In this document: positions 26,311 through 28,974 of the stretch, piece by piece
Position numbering within the stretch: the stretch's first letter is position 1
How the letters are laid out: each line of letters opens with the position of its first letter
Source of the DNA: CAWBVG01 sp963792175
Lineage (GTDB): Bacteria > Acidobacteriota > Vicinamibacteria > Vicinamibacterales > CAVVIG01
DNA length: 28,974 nucleotides
Reading direction: 5' to 3'
Assembly (NCBI GenBank): GCA_963792175.1
Contig: CAWBVG010000044.1
Coordinates: forward strand, 1 to 28,974
Made by a program: the position numbers and the translations under genes
The notes under the pieces: model-generated
What the model saw: only the letters and a program-made list of their open reading frames with translations
What the model was told of the DNA's origin: nothing
Database searches by the model: none

Positions 26311-26937
26311 ATGGTTGCGACGCTCGCGCTTGCGCTGTTGTTGAACGGACCGGCCGAGCCGCGGCTGACCGTCCATCTGAGCATCGACCAGAGTGGCGGA
26401 CTCTCGGCGCGGCAACTGCAGCTGGCGGTCGACGAAGTGCGCAAGATCTGGAGCGATGCCCATGTGGCCGTCACATCGGGCGCGTACGGCGAGCCGAACG
26501 CGCCGGACGAGGCCACCATATCACTGCGAATTCTGCTGACGCTCCTGCCGGTCAAGGACGATGCCCAACGAACCCTTGGCTGGGTCACGACCGGCGCGGA
26601 CGGGCGGTCAGCCCCGTTGCTGTTGATCTCTCTGCCGGCGGTGACCGAGGCGGTGTTGGCTACCGAGGCATTTGACATGCCTGTGAAGCGACTCCCGCGC
26701 GGGCTTCGAGACCGTCTGATCGCGCAGGCGATCGGGCGCGTCGCCGCTCACGAGCTGGGCCACTACCTGCTCCAGCATGCGGGACATCACGACCGTGGGT
26801 TGATGCGCCGCAGGTATGTGGCCGCCGAGCTCGTCGGCGACTGGCTCGACCCCTTCAAGATCGGCGTCGCGGAGCTCGTGGTGGTCCGTCAGGAGATCGC
26901 CGCGCTGGCTCGCCTTCAAGCCTCGATCGAGCAGTAA
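26311..26937 (+). CDS. Putative zinc metalloprotease (HExxH), small
   Basis: A protein of 208 residues. A short N-terminal hydrophobic stretch (MVATLALALLLNG) may be a signal peptide. The zinc motif HELGH lies in RVAAHELGHYLLQHAGHHDRGLMRR, with further histidines downstream and a following Met (GLM) that could form the Met-turn of metzincins. The upstream half is typical of small uncharacterised acidobacterial proteins with this motif and has no other named domain. ATG 26311 is the first good start; TTG 26266 in frame is possible. It ends one base before the stop of the convergent permease gene. It is separated from the PD40 gene by the MITE-like element. Confidence 0.7.
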   Translation: MVATLALALLLNGPAEPRLTVHLSIDQSGGLSARQLQLAVDEVRKIWSDAHVAVTSGAYGEPNAPDEATISLRILLTLLPVKDDAQRTLGWVTTGADGRSAPLLLISLPAVTEAVLATEAFDMPVKRLPRGLRDRLIAQAIGRVAAHELGHYLLQHAGHHDRGLMRRRYVAAELVGDWLDPFKIGVAELVVVRQEIAALARLQASIEQ

Positions 26938-28974
26938 TCAGTCCCTCACCGCCTGGAGCGGATCCGCTTTCGTTGCGGCACGTGCCGGGATCCAGCTCGC
27001 CGCCATGGCGACCAGACCCAGTACCGCCGCCGCTGAGGACGAACACCAGCGGCTCGGTCGCACTGACCTCGAATAACAACGAACGCAGCACCCGCGTCGC
27101 CGCGTAAGCACCGGCACAACCGAGGACGATTCCCACTGCCGCGAGCCGTCCGCCGTCGCGGACGATCAGCGTTCGCACCGACGCGGCCGGCGCTCCCAGC
27201 GCCATGCGGATGCCCATTTCGCGCGTCCGTCTGCTGACCGAGTAGCTCAGCACGCCGTAGATACCCACGGCGGCGAGCACGAGCGCGAGCAGCGCGAAGC
27301 TCGCGACCAGCAGCAGCGCGAATCGTTCCTGCGCCACGCCGGCGCCAATCACGTCGTCGAGCATCTTCGGTTCATACAGCACGAGCGACGGATCGATCCG
27401 CGCCAGCTCGCGGCGCGCCTCGGCGAGGAATGAACTCGATGCGCCGGCGTCGAGCGCGACGACCTGCATGAGTGCCCAGTTGCGATCGCCGGCGAACTGC
27501 GAATGGGAGTGATACACATACGGGCGAGCCGCCGCCCGCGGACCGAGCGCGACGTCGCCGGCGATGCCGATGATCTCGGGTTGCCCTCCCGCGACGCGGA
27601 GCCGTTTGCCGATCGGATCGTCGGACGGGAACAGCTGTCGTGCCAACTCCTGGCTGATCACCACGCGCCGCGGTGCCCTGGCATCGTCCTCTGGACCGAA
27701 CGTGCGTCCGCGCAGCATCGGAATGCCAACGGCCTTGAAGTAATCGCCTTCGACGACGCGTTGCTGCGCCTGCACGCCACGAGCGTCAGGGGGCAGGTCG
27801 GCGTGCTGTGTGCCCCAGCTGTGATACGTGCCCGTGACCGGGAGTCGAGAGACCGCGGCTGCGGCGCGGACCCCCGGCCGCGCCGCGAGGCGAGCCTGGA
27901 AGTCGCGATGGAATTTGGCGCGCTGCTCGGCGTCGCCGTACCGGCCCATTGGTAGATGCACCGCGAACGTGAGGACGTTCGAGGCCTGCACGCCCAGGTC
28001 CACGGAGCGCAGCCGCTCGAACGTGCGCAGCAGCAGGCCCGCGCCGATCAGAAGGACGAGGGCCAGGGCGATCTGGCAGACCACCAGGACGTTGCGCGCG
28101 CGGGTCTGGCGCCGGCTCCCGCTGCTGCTTCGCCCCGATTCGCGCAGCATCGCTTCGAGGTCAGGCCGCGTCGCCTGAATCGCCGGAGCCACGCCGAACG
28201 CCATGCCGGCCACAACCGCGACGCCAAAACTGAATGCCAGGACCGATTGCTCGAGCGCTTCGCTGCCGACGCGCGCGACGGCGGCAGGCGCTGCCGCCAA
28301 CAGCGCCCCGCTGACGATCCTGGCCATCAGCAAGCCGGCCATACCGCCCGTTAGCGAGAGCAGCACGCTCTCGACCAGCAGTTGCCGCACCAGTCGCCAC
28401 CCCGAGCAGCCGAGCGCCGCGCGCACGGCAAGCTCTGTTTCGCGTGCCGCACCGCGAGCAAGAAAGAGGCTGGCGACGTTGACGCACGCGATGACCAGCA
28501 ACAGGCCGACTGCGCCAAGAAGGACCCACAGCATCGGTCCCGCGCTGCCAATCGTGTCGGTCTGCAACGCGACGACGTTCGCGGACCAGAGGCTGGTCCC
28601 CGCCGGACGATCTGTTTGCATGCCGGCCGCGATCGTTGTCAAGCTCGGCTTTCGCCTGTTCCACGCTCGCGCCGGGCTTCAACCGGCCGATCGCGCTGAG
28701 GTAGTAGTTGTCGAACGAATTGGGGCCGCCGGGCTGAAGGTTTTGCGGCACCCAGACATCGACGCCCGACTCCAGCGGATCGTCAAACCCGTCGGGCAGG
28801 ACGGCCACGACCTGGTAAGGCGTTCCATTGATCTGGAGGAGCCGTCCCGCGGCGTCAGATGCGCCGCCCAGGTACGTGCGCCAGATGCGCGCGCTCACGA
28901 CAGCGAGGCGCACGTTCGGACGCTCGTCCGAGCGCGCGAACAGCTGACCGAGAATCGCGTGTACGCCGAGCACG
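26938..28974 (-). CDS. ADOP-type FtsX/MacB permease, 5' end outside window, two frame breaks
   Basis: A partial membrane protein of the acidobacterial duplicated orphan permease type: MacB-like periplasmic domains alternate with FtsX transmembrane blocks, with no adjacent ATPase visible. From the right edge: MacB periplasmic part (LGQLFARSDERPNVRLAVVS, ILGG-type region DAAGRLLQINGTPYQVV), an FtsX block (LWVLLGAVGLLLVIACVNVA, LAVRAALGCSGWRLVRQLL), a second MacB domain (RNVLVVCQIALALVLLIGAG, ISQELARQLFPSDDPIGKRL) and a last FtsX block (RRTREMGIRMALGA, then PARAATKADPLQAVRD). Frame breaks near 28640 (KAEL to TTIAAGMQ) and near 27030 (FVLS to AAVLGLVAMAASW) each need one base removed; the stop is TGA 26940-26938. 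It probably exports peptides, lipids or small molecules or acts in envelope stress. Confidence 0.85.

Overview
This is a GC-rich chromosomal window that looks like a soil Acidobacteriota genome, most likely the Vicinamibacteria side. The evidence is family content only, with no rRNA or marker gene present. It has an Oar-like TonB-dependent receptor with an N-terminal carboxypeptidase-regulatory domain, an ADOP-type FtsX/MacB permease without an adjacent ATPase, a PD40 (TolB-like) protein with the N-terminal domain typical of acidobacterial members, and many secreted beta-propeller enzymes. No tRNA, rRNA, CRISPR array, phage gene or transposase gene was seen.

Layout. 19-8449 (+): small membrane protein, DUF1572/DinB-like protein, NHL-repeat lipoprotein, SMP-30/gluconolactonase-like protein, a ModA-like binding protein fused to a sialidase-type propeller, amidohydrolase, Pgl-like lactonase, and a LamG-domain protein. 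8450-8879: a structured palindromic element (A). 8880-13031: a GntR/FCD regulator divergent from a TonB-dependent receptor, with two perfect palindromes between them. 13049-17480 (-): membrane protein, a broken esterase whose 5' end carries a second copy of the palindromic element (B), and two tandem FMN-dependent alpha-hydroxy-acid oxidase paralogues, one degenerate. 17555-19943 (+): a tight trio of Tat-type propeller, cupin-like protein and PLP aminotransferase. 20041-26063 (+): membrane protein, class C beta-lactamase-like hydrolase, a tiny secreted ORF, methyltransferase, PIG-L deacetylase and PD40 protein. 26069-26228: a 160-bp MITE-like element with perfect 24-bp terminal inverted repeats. 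26311-26937 (+): putative zinc metalloprotease, convergent with an ADOP permease (-) that runs off the window end.

By inference, 1284-19943 reads as a secreted catabolic neighbourhood for sugar acids, lactones and hydroxy acids: the receptor imports, the GntR protein regulates, and periplasmic propeller enzymes, oxidases and hydrolases process. The substrate cannot be named from sequence.

Two cautions apply. About 17 single-base frame breaks interrupt 11 otherwise well-conserved genes, which suggests a draft with uncorrected indels. The esterase at 13917-15039 is the best candidate for a true pseudogene, because it combines four breaks with an element inserted just after its original start codon.

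The most unusual content is the pair of about 245-255 bp elements A and B. They share one cloverleaf-like topology: a closing stem, three hairpins and long CACAGAG-type outer arms. Their core helices differ in sequence but keep pairing, and the core mismatches are all G-U compatible on the same relative strand.
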